Source: Actinomycetota bacterium | GTDB taxonomy: Bacteria; Actinomycetota; Humimicrobiia; Humimicrobiales; Humimicrobiaceae | Direction: 5' to 3' | Assembly: GCA_014360385.1 (NCBI GenBank) | Contig: JACIXO010000001.1 | Span: forward strand, 1 to 28,750 | DNA: 28,750 nucleotides | Shown here: positions 16,364 to 24,346 of the stretch, piece after piece | Layout: every line of letters starts with the position of its first letter | Numbering within the stretch: position 1 is the stretch's first letter | Position numbers and translations under genes: made by a program | The notes under the pieces: generated by a model | Seen by the model: the letters and a program-made list of their open reading frames with translations, nothing else | Database searches by the model: none | Told to the model about the DNA's origin: nothing

Positions 16364-16630
16364 ATGCCAAATATCAAATCTCAGGAAAAACGGGACAGAC
16401 AAAACAAGAAAAGACAGTTAAGAAATAAGGCTTTAAAAACCAGGATAAAAAATCTAAGAAAAAAGCTGCTTCAGGCAGTTGAAAGTAAAGATACTGAGCA
16501 AGCAGAAGGACTGTTAAGTTCTCTGTTTAAAGCACTGGATAAAGCAGCTAAAAAGAATGTGGTTCACAAAAACTTTGTGGCTAATAAAAAGTCTAAGGCA
16601 GCAAAATTGGTAAACTCTCTGAAATCTTAA
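16364..16630 (+). CDS. rpsT: Small ribosomal subunit protein S20
   Basis: An 88-residue basic protein that binds 16S rRNA early in 30S assembly. The MPNIKSQEKRDRQNKKRQLRNKALKTRIKNLRKKL start and the KAAKKNVVHKNFVANKKSKAAKLVNSL end are characteristic. ATG follows TTGGAGGGA at about 10 bases. It is one of only two plus-strand genes here, opposite to holA and murJ; reversed orientation of rpsT beside holA is common in Bacillota and Actinomycetota. No terminator hairpin was found in the 75 bases before the convergent holA end. Confidence 0.97.
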   Translation: MPNIKSQEKRDRQNKKRQLRNKALKTRIKNLRKKLLQAVESKDTEQAEGLLSSLFKALDKAAKKNVVHKNFVANKKSKAAKLVNSLKS

Positions 16631-16705
16631 CGCCACCAACTTTTTATAAAATTAGCTCTTACACCTTTACAATCAGGGCTCATTTCGAGCTTCTAATTCA
16701 AGCCT

Positions 16706-17728
16706 CTAATCCTCTAATATTTCAAGGATTAGCATGTTTGCAAGGTTTATGCTTTCCTCTATAGTAGCTTTTCTAAATTGGATATCATAGTGATTTAATA
16801 TGCCAAAAATCCGTATTATATCTTCTTCGGAATAGTTTTTACTGAACTTCTCATATTTTCTAACAAGTTCATCAATAAAATACTCCTTTGCACTTATATT
16901 TTTTCGGAGATAATCTTTTACACTTCGTCTACCATTTTCATATTTAAGATACATAAGACACTTAAACATCCTATAAAGAAGAGTTACCATCCCGATTAAA
17001 CTTTTCTTTCCATCTATCATATCCTTGAGAGCTTTGAGCGAATTTCTTTTGTCTTTAACGCCAACAAAATCTACAAGGTCAAAAACCTTCAAAAAATAAG
17101 TTCGACTTATAAGAGATTTGGCTATTTTCTCATCTATCAGCTTTTCTTTCTCCGAAATCACATAGGTGTGTAACTTCTCATATTCAAGTTTCAGCGAAGT
17201 TAAATCTTCCCCTACACTTTCTAGCAGGAGATTTGAGGCCTTTGTTGTGAACTTTATTCCATCAAGTTCTGATTTCTCTTCCAGCCATTTCTTAAGCTCT
17301 GTAGCTGGTGGACTTTTTATATCTTCAACTTTTCCTATTCTCTCAACTAACTCCATCAGCTTCGAACCAGGTTTGCTTTTCGTGGAAGTAAGAACAAAAA
17401 CAATATCTTTACTTTCTTCAAGCTTGTCAATGAGTACATCAAGAAGGTGTGATGGCAAGCGCTCTACATTTTTAACTACCAGAAGTTTACTGGTAGAGAA
17501 AAAGGAAGGAGTGCTCATGAAATTTCTGAAATCATATTCGTCTATTTCGCTTGACGCATCAAAAACTCTAAAATCAGTATCAAAATTAATTTTACCACCA
17601 AAAATTTTCTTTATTCTGTTGACTTCCTCCTCAAGAACATAGCTACTTCTGCTTATGAAAAGATAGCATTTTTCTAAATCTTCCAGTTTTGGTTCTGACT
17701 TTTTAACCCTTCCTGCTTTTCTATCCAT
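16706..17728 (-). CDS. holA: DNA polymerase III delta subunit
   Basis: Clamp-loader delta subunit, which opens the sliding clamp ring during replication. It is 340 residues, normal length. The visible pattern is an N-terminal KCYLFISRSSYVLEEEVNRIKKIF segment, then STSKLLVVKNVERLP, then DIVFVLTSTKS, and an all-helical collar domain at the C-terminus. Motifs are weak in this family, so assignment relies strongly on position after comEA-comEC and beside rpsT, which is the conserved order. The start overlaps the end of comEC by 55 bases with only a weak AGAGAAAG in front; a start a few codons later is possible. Confidence 0.88.
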   Translation of the reverse strand: MDRKAGRVKKSEPKLEDLEKCYLFISRSSYVLEEEVNRIKKIFGGKINFDTDFRVFDASSEIDEYDFRNFMSTPSFFSTSKLLVVKNVERLPSHLLDVLIDKLEESKDIVFVLTSTKSKPGSKLMELVERIGKVEDIKSPPATELKKWLEEKSELDGIKFTTKASNLLLESVGEDLTSLKLEYEKLHTYVISEKEKLIDEKIAKSLISRTYFLKVFDLVDFVGVKDKRNSLKALKDMIDGKKSLIGMVTLLYRMFKCLMYLKYENGRRSVKDYLRKNISAKEYFIDELVRKYEKFSKNYSEEDIIRIFGILNHYDIQFRKATIEESINLANMLILEILED

Positions 17729-19380
17729 CTTTCTCTAATTTTATTTTTTCGATCATAACTGCGAGTAAAACAAGAGACAAAAGCCAAGCACATAATAAGT
17801 CCAGTATAATACAATATTATATATTTAGCCTTAAAACAATCTATAGAAATAACACTTATCTTTCTCTCTCCTAAAAACCGAACCACCTCGAGTATATACT
17901 TTATGAGAAGCCAGGCTGGTTTTATCAGCACTGCACCGAAAAAATAATGTAAAAGACCCAGAATAGAGGAAGCAAAAAGAAGAAATAAAACTGCATAAAA
18001 AACAGGGATAACCATGAGATTGGAAAGAATGGACACCGTGGAGACATCTCCAAAAAAATGAAAAAGAAGAGGCAGTATAGAGATTTGAACAGAAACATTT
18101 GAGATTACAAGAGCCATCCAGGAGCTTCTAACTATTCTAGTTCCAGGTCCTGGAAGCCATATTTGTATTATTTTTTTTAGTAAGGGGTTTAGAAAAATTA
18201 TTGCAGCCATAGATACAAAAGATAGCCAGAATCCTGAGTCATACCAGAAGAATGGGTTGGATAAAAGCATAAAAGTGTAAGTTAAATACAATACTATTTT
18301 CATACTGTATTCTCTACCAAGCCATCTTCCCAGAATCACAAAAATCCCCATAATAGTAGCACGCTCCACACTTGCTTTTTCCCCGACCAGAAAATTGTAC
18401 ATAAAAAGAAACAAGATCATCACCCCGAATGTAAACCATGAAAAATTCGTTTTTCTAAAAGCCCCCAAAAAATAGACTAGTATTGAGATATGCAAGCCCG
18501 AAATTGCAAGGATATGAAACACTCCACTTTTCCTGAAATCAGACTTGATACGAGTCGAAATGCTTAAGGTGTTTCCCAGAAATAAGGCTTCAGCAATTGA
18601 TGCACTCTCAAAATCCAGATTTCTGTAATAAATAGTCTTAAGGTATCGATAGACTCGCCTTCTTAACGCAAATATCCTTCCACCTATACCAGCCTCTTCA
18701 ATTCGCTCAATCCTGGAAGGCAAACATGTGAAATAGTCTCGCTCCATTTCAACTCTCACCCTTATATAATCATCCCTTTCCACAAATCCGGGATAACAAT
18801 TTTTCACCTTTACTTTTGCCGTGCCTTGAACTTCAATTAGCTTGAGAGTACTTTGAGGATTCATAGATTGAAGTTCCATAGATCGAAGTTTGGTGCTCTC
18901 ATACGAATTTTCATCAGATTTCATTTTCATAGAAGTAATTACTCGCTGCACATCTAATATAAAATATAGGTTTCCGTTTTTAAACCGGGGATGATCTGAA
19001 ATCCTTCCTTCCAAACTCAGGGCTTTATTTTCAAATACTTCGTTTCCATCTGGAAGTTCGCATCCAGCACGAAACCAGGAAAGCAAATCACTGGCTTTTC
19101 TGTGAGTGCTTACCACACATACAATGTAACCAAGAATCAGAAAGCAAAGCATGGAAACAAGGACAAGTAACCATTTAAGTCTTGATGGAAATTGTCCTGG
19201 GAAAGACTGCTTTCTTTTGAGAACTAAAAGTAAATAGAACAAGAGGAGCAGTAAAGATAAGAAGGGAGTTAGAATAAAAAAATAGAACAAGCCAAAAACA
19301 TCAAAATTAAATGGATATCTACTCCCAAGATAAAAACCTAAACTTACGCCTACTGCCCATGCTAGATAAATTTCCCCCAT
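17674..19380 (-). CDS. comEC: ComEC-type DNA uptake channel, lacking lactamase domain
   Basis: Membrane channel thought to carry single-stranded DNA into the cell during transformation. The protein has N-terminal hydrophobic helices, a soluble DUF4131/OB-like region (about 115-215), then the Competence domain with HILAISGLHISILVYF (about 289-304), SVERATIMGIFVILGR and WLSFVSMAAIIFL. At 568 residues it stops after the membrane domain, so the C-terminal metallo-beta-lactamase-like nuclease domain found in many ComECs (about 750-800 residues) is absent. A 15-bp in-frame duplication at 18862-18891 doubles SM(E/N).QS in the soluble region. An in-frame stop lies just upstream of the ATG, and no good ribosome site is seen. 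It is 97 bases after comEA. Confidence 0.92.
   Translation of the reverse strand: MGEIYLAWAVGVSLGFYLGSRYPFNFDVFGLFYFFILTPFLSLLLLLFYLLLVLKRKQSFPGQFPSRLKWLLVLVSMLCFLILGYIVCVVSTHRKASDLLSWFRAGCELPDGNEVFENKALSLEGRISDHPRFKNGNLYFILDVQRVITSMKMKSDENSYESTKLRSMELQSMNPQSTLKLIEVQGTAKVKVKNCYPGFVERDDYIRVRVEMERDYFTCLPSRIERIEEAGIGGRIFALRRRVYRYLKTIYYRNLDFESASIAEALFLGNTLSISTRIKSDFRKSGVFHILAISGLHISILVYFLGAFRKTNFSWFTFGVMILFLFMYNFLVGEKASVERATIMGIFVILGRWLGREYSMKIVLYLTYTFMLLSNPFFWYDSGFWLSFVSMAAIIFLNPLLKKIIQIWLPGPGTRIVRSSWMALVISNVSVQISILPLLFHFFGDVSTVSILSNLMVIPVFYAVLFLLFASSILGLLHYFFGAVLIKPAWLLIKYILEVVRFLGERKISVISIDCFKAKYIILYYTGLIMCLAFVSCFTRSYDRKNKIRERWIEKQEGLKSQNQNWKI
18862..18891. repeat. 15-bp in-frame tandem duplication within comEC
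   Basis: CATAGATTGAAGTTC (18862-18876) is followed by CATAGATCGAAGTTT (18877-18891), with two differences. It lengthens a loop in the extracytoplasmic soluble region and keeps frame. Confidence 0.85.
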
Positions 19381-19477
19381 TAAATTCTTTTAAAAAATCA
19401 AAATTAGTGCGATGTGATATATTCTCCACAAAATTTTCATTGAAACCTCATAAAAAATTTTTATAGAGGTATGATAT

Positions 19478-20236
19478 TCATATAGATATTAGATTCTCAA
19501 TTTCCCTGTATTTTTTCTCACCAATTCCCTTTACATTCTTAAGCTCTTCCTTGGACTTAAAGAAACCGTGCTTATCTCGATAATCAATTATATTCTGAGC
19601 CAGTATAGAACCTATTCCTGGGAGGGATTCAAGCTCCTGCCTAGTTGCGTAATTTATATTTATAGTTCTGTTACTATTAACAAGCCCTTCCGAGCCAGAA
19701 CTGTCCCAGAGGGAAACCCCTCCCCCTTTCTTGACCTCATCGAGAGAAGGAATATAAATCTTCTGTCCATCCATCACAATAGAAGCGAGGTTTACTGCTT
19801 CCAGACATGCCTCGTCCGTGGGTCCACCTGCTAAATTAAGAACATCTATAATTCTTGAACCATCCTTTAACTCATAAACCCCGGGTGAAGAAACATAGCC
19901 ACATATATAAACTTTTATCAATAGGGTAGAGCCTTCGAACTCATCATTTTTAGATTTTTCAGCTTCTTTCGAACCCGGAGAGCAGCTAATCCCGCTCTCA
20001 TCTCTATTCTCATTTCCACTCCCATGATCTGGGTTTTCAAGGTCCGAATAAAAGCTTTTAAGAATATTTTCTCTCACTGTAATTTCTTTCTGCTGATTTA
20101 TCATCACCAAAGAAAATATCCCAAAAACTACCAGGAGAAAAACAACCATAAAAATATAGAAATGTCTTTTTCTCTCATATCTAAACCACTCTATTCTGCA
20201 TATAAGCGCCTGAATCTTTTCCTTAAGACCCAACAT
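19478..20236 (-). CDS. comEA: ComEA-type DNA-binding competence protein
   Basis: Membrane-anchored DNA receptor for competence. From the ATG used here (252 residues), a short basic cytoplasmic segment is followed by one transmembrane helix (FYIFMVVFLLVVFGIFSLVMI, about 26-46) and a polar, low-complexity linker. Next are an SLBB domain (IKVYICGYVSSPGVYELKDGSRIIDVLNLAGG, about 107-138) and a C-terminal helix-hairpin-helix DNA-binding domain (ININYATRQELESLPGIGSILAQNII, about 192-217, then FKSKEELKNVKGIGEKKYREIE). A TTG seven codons upstream (20257) is an alternative start. It leads comEA-comEC-holA, transcribed from the symmetric divergent promoter region at 20320-20362. Confidence 0.94.
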   Translation of the reverse strand: MLGLKEKIQALICRIEWFRYERKRHFYIFMVVFLLVVFGIFSLVMINQQKEITVRENILKSFYSDLENPDHGSGNENRDESGISCSPGSKEAEKSKNDEFEGSTLLIKVYICGYVSSPGVYELKDGSRIIDVLNLAGGPTDEACLEAVNLASIVMDGQKIYIPSLDEVKKGGGVSLWDSSGSEGLVNSNRTININYATRQELESLPGIGSILAQNIIDYRDKHGFFKSKEELKNVKGIGEKKYREIENLISI

Positions 20237-20319
20237 CTTTTTTTCTCTTATGAACAAAACTTCGCAACACTATTGTGTACTAAAGCAAAGATGCTAAAGC
20301 ACAAATACATTATGGCACA

Positions 20320-20362
20320 ATTATACCAGAAAGTGTGTGAAATTCAAATATTCTGGTATAAT
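20320..20362. promoter_or_regulatory. Symmetric divergent promoter pair, comEA and DJ-1/PfpI gene
   Basis: ATTATACCAGAA (20320-20331) is the exact reverse complement of TTCTGGTATAAT (20351-20362), separated by 19 bases. Each arm carries an extended -10 (TGGTATAAT) pointing outward, one toward comEA and one toward the DJ-1/PfpI gene. The comEA direction also has TTGAAT 16 bases before its -10. The plus direction has no good -35. The two start sites would be near 20313 and 20369. The 12-base dyad may also be a shared operator. Confidence 0.7.
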
Positions 20363-20414
20363 ATTTGGAAAGATTTTTATTTAGAGTCTATAAGAAATTA
20401 AGGAGGGATTTGTC

Positions 20415-20939
20415 ATGGCGAAGAAAGTTCTTCTTCTTGTGGAAAATGAATTCAGAGACGAAGAAGCAATCTACCCATACTATAGATTCAAAGAGGCTGG
20501 CTATGATGTAAAAATAGTTGGACCTGAAATGGGAAAAGAATATAAAGGAAAATTCGGTTTCCCAATGACATCTGATCTTTCAGCTTCTAATATATACATG
20601 GAAGATGTAGTAGCAGTGATTGTGCCAGGAGGGAATGCTCCTGACAAGATGAGAACTCACCCGAATATGGTAAATCTTGTAAAAGAAGCTTTTAACAAAT
20701 GTAAAATCGTAGCTGCCATATGTCACGGTCCACAGCTTTTGATAGAAGCAGACATAATAAGAGGCAAAAAAGTAACAGGCTATAAGGCAATAGCGACTGA
20801 CCTTAAAAATGCTGGAGGCCAGTACATAGATAAAGAAGTGGTGGTTGATGACACCATTGTGACTTCAAGAATACCAGATGACCTTCCAGCCTTCTGCGCA
20901 CAAACAATAGAACTTATAAAGGTTTACTTTAAAGAGTAG
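20415..20939 (+). CDS. DJ-1/PfpI family protein (protease or deglycase-like)
   Basis: A 174-residue single-domain protein of the DJ-1/PfpI superfamily. The nucleophile elbow AAICHGP has C103 and H104, the conserved acidic residue is E12 in VENEFRDEE, and VIVPGGNAPD is at about 68-77. These match the PfpI/YhbO/PH1704 branch, reported as intracellular proteases or protein deglycases in stress protection; the actual substrate here is unknown. ATG follows AAGGAGGG at good distance. It diverges from comEA through mirrored promoters and ends before a bidirectional terminator shared with leuS. It is not part of a metabolic operon, which fits a stand-alone stress gene. Confidence 0.9.
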   Translation: MAKKVLLLVENEFRDEEAIYPYYRFKEAGYDVKIVGPEMGKEYKGKFGFPMTSDLSASNIYMEDVVAVIVPGGNAPDKMRTHPNMVNLVKEAFNKCKIVAAICHGPQLLIEADIIRGKKVTGYKAIATDLKNAGGQYIDKEVVVDDTIVTSRIPDDLPAFCAQTIELIKVYFKE

Positions 20940-20948
20940 CTTTCACCA

Positions 20949-20980
20949 GTTTAGTTCTAGAACAAGTTTAGCTCTAGAAC
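20949..20980. repeat. Near-exact tandem repeat after DJ-1/PfpI gene
   Basis: GTTTAGTTCTAGAAC (20949-20963) is repeated as GTTTAGCTCTAGAAC (20966-20980), period 17 bases. The first holds the palindrome GTTCTAGAAC. AAGGTGAT then occurs twice (20992-20999 and 21006-21013). No function is evident. Confidence 0.8.
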
Positions 20981-21016
20981 CATATACAAATAAGGTGATG
21001 CAAACAAGGTGATAAT

Positions 21017-21054
21017 AAAATTTCGCCACCATTCTATTTGGTGGCGAATTTTTA
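21017..21054. terminator. Bidirectional rho-independent terminator
   Basis: TTCGCCACC (21022-21030) pairs with GGTGGCGAA (21040-21048) around a 9-base loop. The stem is flanked by AAAA on the left and TTTTT on the right, so it has a T-tract in both directions. It sits between the convergent ends of the DJ-1/PfpI gene (plus) and leuS (minus), as expected for a shared terminator. Confidence 0.9.
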
Positions 21055-21153
21055 TAATCACCATAATAATTACTATAAACAGTATAGAGTATAAAGTACA
21101 GGATTAATTTTATTCTGATCTGTTCGTAAGTTAGGCTTTAGACCTTACTGATT

Positions 21154-23724
21154 TTACTTAATAACAATATTTACAAGCTTATTGGGCACTACTATCTTTT
21201 TTACTATTTCCCTGCTGCCTATAAACTTTCTTACCTTCTCTGAGTTAAGTGCTTCTTTTTCCATTTCTTCAGGAGGCATATCAACAGGAAGGTCTTTTTT
21301 ATCACGAAGTTTTCCGTTTACCTGGAAAATGATAGTCACAAGCTCCTCTTTTGCTACCTCTTCGTCGTACGTGGGCCATGAAACTCTATGAATGCTATCC
21401 TGTTTGCCCATCCTTGACCAGAGCTCTTCAGTAATGAACGGAACAATTGGTGATAACAAAACAAGAAGTTTCTCAGTTGACTCTTTTATTAAAAGAACGT
21501 TTTTCTTATCATCACTTACAGTATCATTATACTTATACATTAGATTTACAAGTTCCATAATCGCACTTATAGCAGTATTAAAGCTAAATCTATCTAAAAC
21601 GTCCTGGGTTACTTTTTTGATGGTCTGGTGAAGTTTTCTATAAAGTTCTTTTTCAAGCTTGCCAAGTTCTCCATTCATAAACTGGTTTTTACAATCCAAA
21701 ACTACACTTGTAGACTTGCATTTTTCTTCAATAGAATTTTTCTGAAGAAATTTAATATTCGCAACCACCAGCCTCCACAGCCTACCAAGAAATCTATAAG
21801 CTCCTTCAACCCCACTATCACTCCAGTCAACTATAGAATCAGCAGGACCTATGAACAGTATATAAAGCCTTAACGTATCTGCTCCATACTTGTTATAAAT
21901 TTGAGAAGGATTCACTATATTCCCCTTAGACTTGGACATTTTCTGCCCACCAAGATTTACTACTCCATGAGGAAAATACTTGATAAACGGCTCCTTAAAA
22001 TTTACAAGCCCCGCATCATACAACACTTTAGTGAAAAATCTGGCATATATAAGGTGCATGGTTGCGTGTTCTATGCCACCAATGTACTGGTCTACTGGCA
22101 TCCAGTAGTCTACTTCAGACCTCTCAAAAGGAGCTTTCTCATAATGAGGGCTACAGTACCTCAAGAAATACCAGGAGGAGCAAACAAATGTATCCATCGT
22201 ATCAGTTTCTCTTTTTGCTTTTTGCCCACACTCAGGACATATAGTATTTACAAACTCCTCGCTATAAGAAAGAGGAGACATACCTGTAGGCCTGAAATCC
22301 ACGTTGTAAGGGAGAAGGACTGGCAAATCTTTTTCTGGCACAGGAACTGTTCCACAGTTATCACAATAAATAATAGGGATAGGTGCTCCCCAGTATCTTT
22401 GTCTGGAAATAAGCCAATCTTTTAGTTTGTAATTTATAGTAAATTTTCCTAAATTATTTTCCTCCAGATAAGAAACTATTTTTTTTCTCCCCTCTACAGA
22501 GTTAATCCCATTAAAAATACCGGAATTTATCATTATCCCTTCATCCACATAAGCCTTTGCAAGTTTTTCATGTTCCTTTCCGTCAGGGGAAATAACCTCT
22601 CTTACAGGAATATTGTATTTTTGAGCAAATTCGAAGTCTCTTTCATCGTGTGCAGGGACAGCCATTATTGCACCTGTCCCATATTCCAGCAAGACATAAT
22701 TTGCAATCCAGACAGGAACCTTTTCACCATTTAATGGATTAATAACGTACCTTCCTGTAAAGCACCCGATCTTTTCTACCTCAGTAGAACTTCTCTCTAT
22801 ATCACTTTGTTTTAGAATTATTTCCTTGACTCTCTCAACTTCTTTGCGATAATCACTATCTTTTACAATTTCGTCTACAAGTGGGTGTTCAGGGGCAATA
22901 ATGAAGAAAGTAACTCCATACAGGGTATCAGGCCTGGTCGTAAAGATAGGAATAACAATATCTTTACTATCATCCAAAAGTCTGAAGTTAACAATGGCTC
23001 CCTCACTTCTCCCTATCCAGTTTCTCTGTATGGTGAGTACTCTTTCAGGCCATCCTCCCTCTAGAAGTTTCATATCATCCAGGAGCCTCTGGGCGTATTC
23101 AGTAATCTTAAAAAACCACTGAGCAAGAACCTTCTTGGTTACCTCACTGTCACAGCGCTCACACCTTCCTGAAATAACCTGCTCATTAGCCAGAACTGTC
23201 TGGCAGGAGTTACACCAGTTAACTTTCGCCCTCTTTTTCTCGGCAAGCCCCATTTTATAAAAAAGCAAGAAAAACCACTGAGTCCATTTATAATAATCCG
23301 GCTCACACGTGATAATCTCATCAGCAAACTCATAGCTCATGCCCATTCTCTTAAGAGCTTTTCGCATCTTATTTATATTTGCCATTGTGCTGTCTTTGGG
23401 ATGAATTCCACTCTTGATAGCCGCATTCTCTGCAGGAAGACCAAAAGCGTCGTAGCCAATTGGATGAAGAACATTATAGCCCTTTCTTGCAAGAACTCTT
23501 GCAACTACATCACCAATAGTGTAATTTCGAGCATGGCCCATGTGAGGCTCACCGGAAGGATATGGAAACATTTCTAAAACATAATATTTGGGCTTACTTC
23601 TGTCAGATTTCAAGGAATATACTCCAGTTTTCTCCCATACCCTGGCCCACTTCTCTTCTATCTCTTTGGCATTGTAGCTTTCATCTGATTGAAACTCTTC
23701 TTTTTTCCTTTCCATCCTATCCAT
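21154..23724 (-). CDS. leuS: Leucyl-tRNA synthetase
   Basis: Charges tRNA-Leu with leucine. Class I synthetase signatures are present: HMGH (HIGH motif, about residue 61 from this start) within FPYPSGEPHMGHARNYTIGD, and KMSKSKGN in the C-terminal half. The CP1 editing domain includes TTRPDTLYGVTF and GTGAIMAVPAHDERDF, and zinc-like CxxC pairs occur near WCNSCQTVLANE and CERCDSE. About 856 residues is somewhat longer than the bacterial norm. The open frame extends upstream to 23778, but that extension is made of a 13-bp tandem repeat region. GGTGGAG lies just before two ATGs (23724, 23715), one of which is probably the start. No T-box leader is possible in the short gap to rsfS. Confidence 0.96.
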   Translation of the reverse strand: MDRMERKKEEFQSDESYNAKEIEEKWARVWEKTGVYSLKSDRSKPKYYVLEMFPYPSGEPHMGHARNYTIGDVVARVLARKGYNVLHPIGYDAFGLPAENAAIKSGIHPKDSTMANINKMRKALKRMGMSYEFADEIITCEPDYYKWTQWFFLLFYKMGLAEKKRAKVNWCNSCQTVLANEQVISGRCERCDSEVTKKVLAQWFFKITEYAQRLLDDMKLLEGGWPERVLTIQRNWIGRSEGAIVNFRLLDDSKDIVIPIFTTRPDTLYGVTFFIIAPEHPLVDEIVKDSDYRKEVERVKEIILKQSDIERSSTEVEKIGCFTGRYVINPLNGEKVPVWIANYVLLEYGTGAIMAVPAHDERDFEFAQKYNIPVREVISPDGKEHEKLAKAYVDEGIMINSGIFNGINSVEGRKKIVSYLEENNLGKFTINYKLKDWLISRQRYWGAPIPIIYCDNCGTVPVPEKDLPVLLPYNVDFRPTGMSPLSYSEEFVNTICPECGQKAKRETDTMDTFVCSSWYFLRYCSPHYEKAPFERSEVDYWMPVDQYIGGIEHATMHLIYARFFTKVLYDAGLVNFKEPFIKYFPHGVVNLGGQKMSKSKGNIVNPSQIYNKYGADTLRLYILFIGPADSIVDWSDSGVEGAYRFLGRLWRLVVANIKFLQKNSIEEKCKSTSVVLDCKNQFMNGELGKLEKELYRKLHQTIKKVTQDVLDRFSFNTAISAIMELVNLMYKYNDTVSDDKKNVLLIKESTEKLLVLLSPIVPFITEELWSRMGKQDSIHRVSWPTYDEEVAKEELVTIIFQVNGKLRDKKDLPVDMPPEEMEKEALNSEKVRKFIGSREIVKKIVVPNKLVNIVIK

Positions 23725-23754
23725 TCTCCACCCGTTCCGTTTTCTTTGTCTAAT

Positions 23755-23780
23755 TGAAGTTTCAAACTGAAGTTTCAAAC
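23755..23780. repeat. Exact 13-bp tandem repeat upstream of leuS
   Basis: TGAAGTTTCAAAC at 23755-23767 is repeated at 23768-23780. It lies between the rsfS-end repeats and the leuS ribosome site. Confidence 0.9.
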
Positions 23781-23789
23781 CTTTCCTAC

Positions 23790-23857
23790 TCCCACTCTAT
23801 TACTCTCACTCCTACCCTATTACTCTCAATCTCACTCTATTACTCCCACTCTATTAC
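23790..23857. repeat. Four-copy degenerate repeat spanning rsfS stop
   Basis: Copies of TCCCACTCTATTAC begin at 23790, 23810, 23830 and 23844 (second and third copies with two and one differences; spacing 20, 20 and 14). The rightmost copy is the last coding codons of rsfS (VIEW); the others follow the stop codon. The gene end therefore seems to have been copied downstream several times. Confidence 0.85.
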
Positions 23858-24184
23858 ATCTGAATCTCTCCAGAGCCTTTCAAGATCGTAATAATCCCTG
23901 TATTCATCAGTAAAGATATGGATCACAAAATCATCGTAATCCAACAAAACCCAGTTCCCTTCACTCTGACCACTAACATTTATAGGAAGTAGATTAGCCT
24001 CCTTCAAATTTTTCCTTATTTCTTCTTCGAGGGTCCTCGTAAGTCGGGTATTTTTTGCGCTCAAAATTATAAAATAATCAGTAATTACCAATCTTTTACC
24101 AACATCCAGAATCTTAATGTAGCTTGCCTTCTTTTTATCAGCAAGCCTGGCAATAAACTTTACTATATCTATAGATTTTTTCAT
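23840..24184 (-). CDS. rsfS: Ribosomal silencing factor RsfS
   Basis: Binds ribosomal protein uL14 and blocks 30S-50S joining during starvation. The 114-residue protein has the family pattern ITDYFIILSAKNTR (about 34-47), then EGNWVLLDYDDFVIHIF and YYDLERLW at the end. From the ATG it aligns well in length with known RsfS. The strong AGGAGG is 42 bases upstream (24227-24232), with a 20-bp perfect palindrome between. An in-frame ATA lies 9 bases after that AGGAGG and would add 11 residues. The stop codon lies in a repeat array. It sits between the LCP gene and leuS, as in many Gram-positive-type genomes. Confidence 0.95.
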   Translation of the reverse strand: MKKSIDIVKFIARLADKKKASYIKILDVGKRLVITDYFIILSAKNTRLTRTLEEEIRKNLKEANLLPINVSGQSEGNWVLLDYDDFVIHIFTDEYRDYYDLERLWRDSDVIEWE

Positions 24185-24190
24185 ATTCTT

Positions 24191-24210
24191 AAGATTTAGA
24201 TCTAAATCTT
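24191..24210. promoter_or_regulatory. 20-bp perfect palindrome in rsfS leader
   Basis: AAGATTTAGATCTAAATCTT equals its own reverse complement. It begins 6 bases upstream of the rsfS ATG and lies between a consensus AGGAGG and the start. It may be a protein binding site, or a small mRNA hairpin that shortens the effective distance from ribosome site to start codon. Confidence 0.55.
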
Positions 24211-24346
24211 TGTTTATTTTCTTGCTCCTCCTTTCTGGTAATAAGTTTATACCTTAATATAATCTATTAACTTAATAATCCAGTAACTTAATAGTCTTCA
24301 TAAAATCTGGAAAATTCTTACAGTGTCTTTATAATTCCCTCTGACC

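Noticed and set aside
16631..16705. Terminator after rpsT
   Set aside because: The sequence CGCCACC resembles half of the stem at 21022 but has no complementary partner nearby.
21154..23860. T-box leader for leuS
   Set aside because: The gap to rsfS is only a repeat-filled spacer; no T-box sequence or antiterminator is present.
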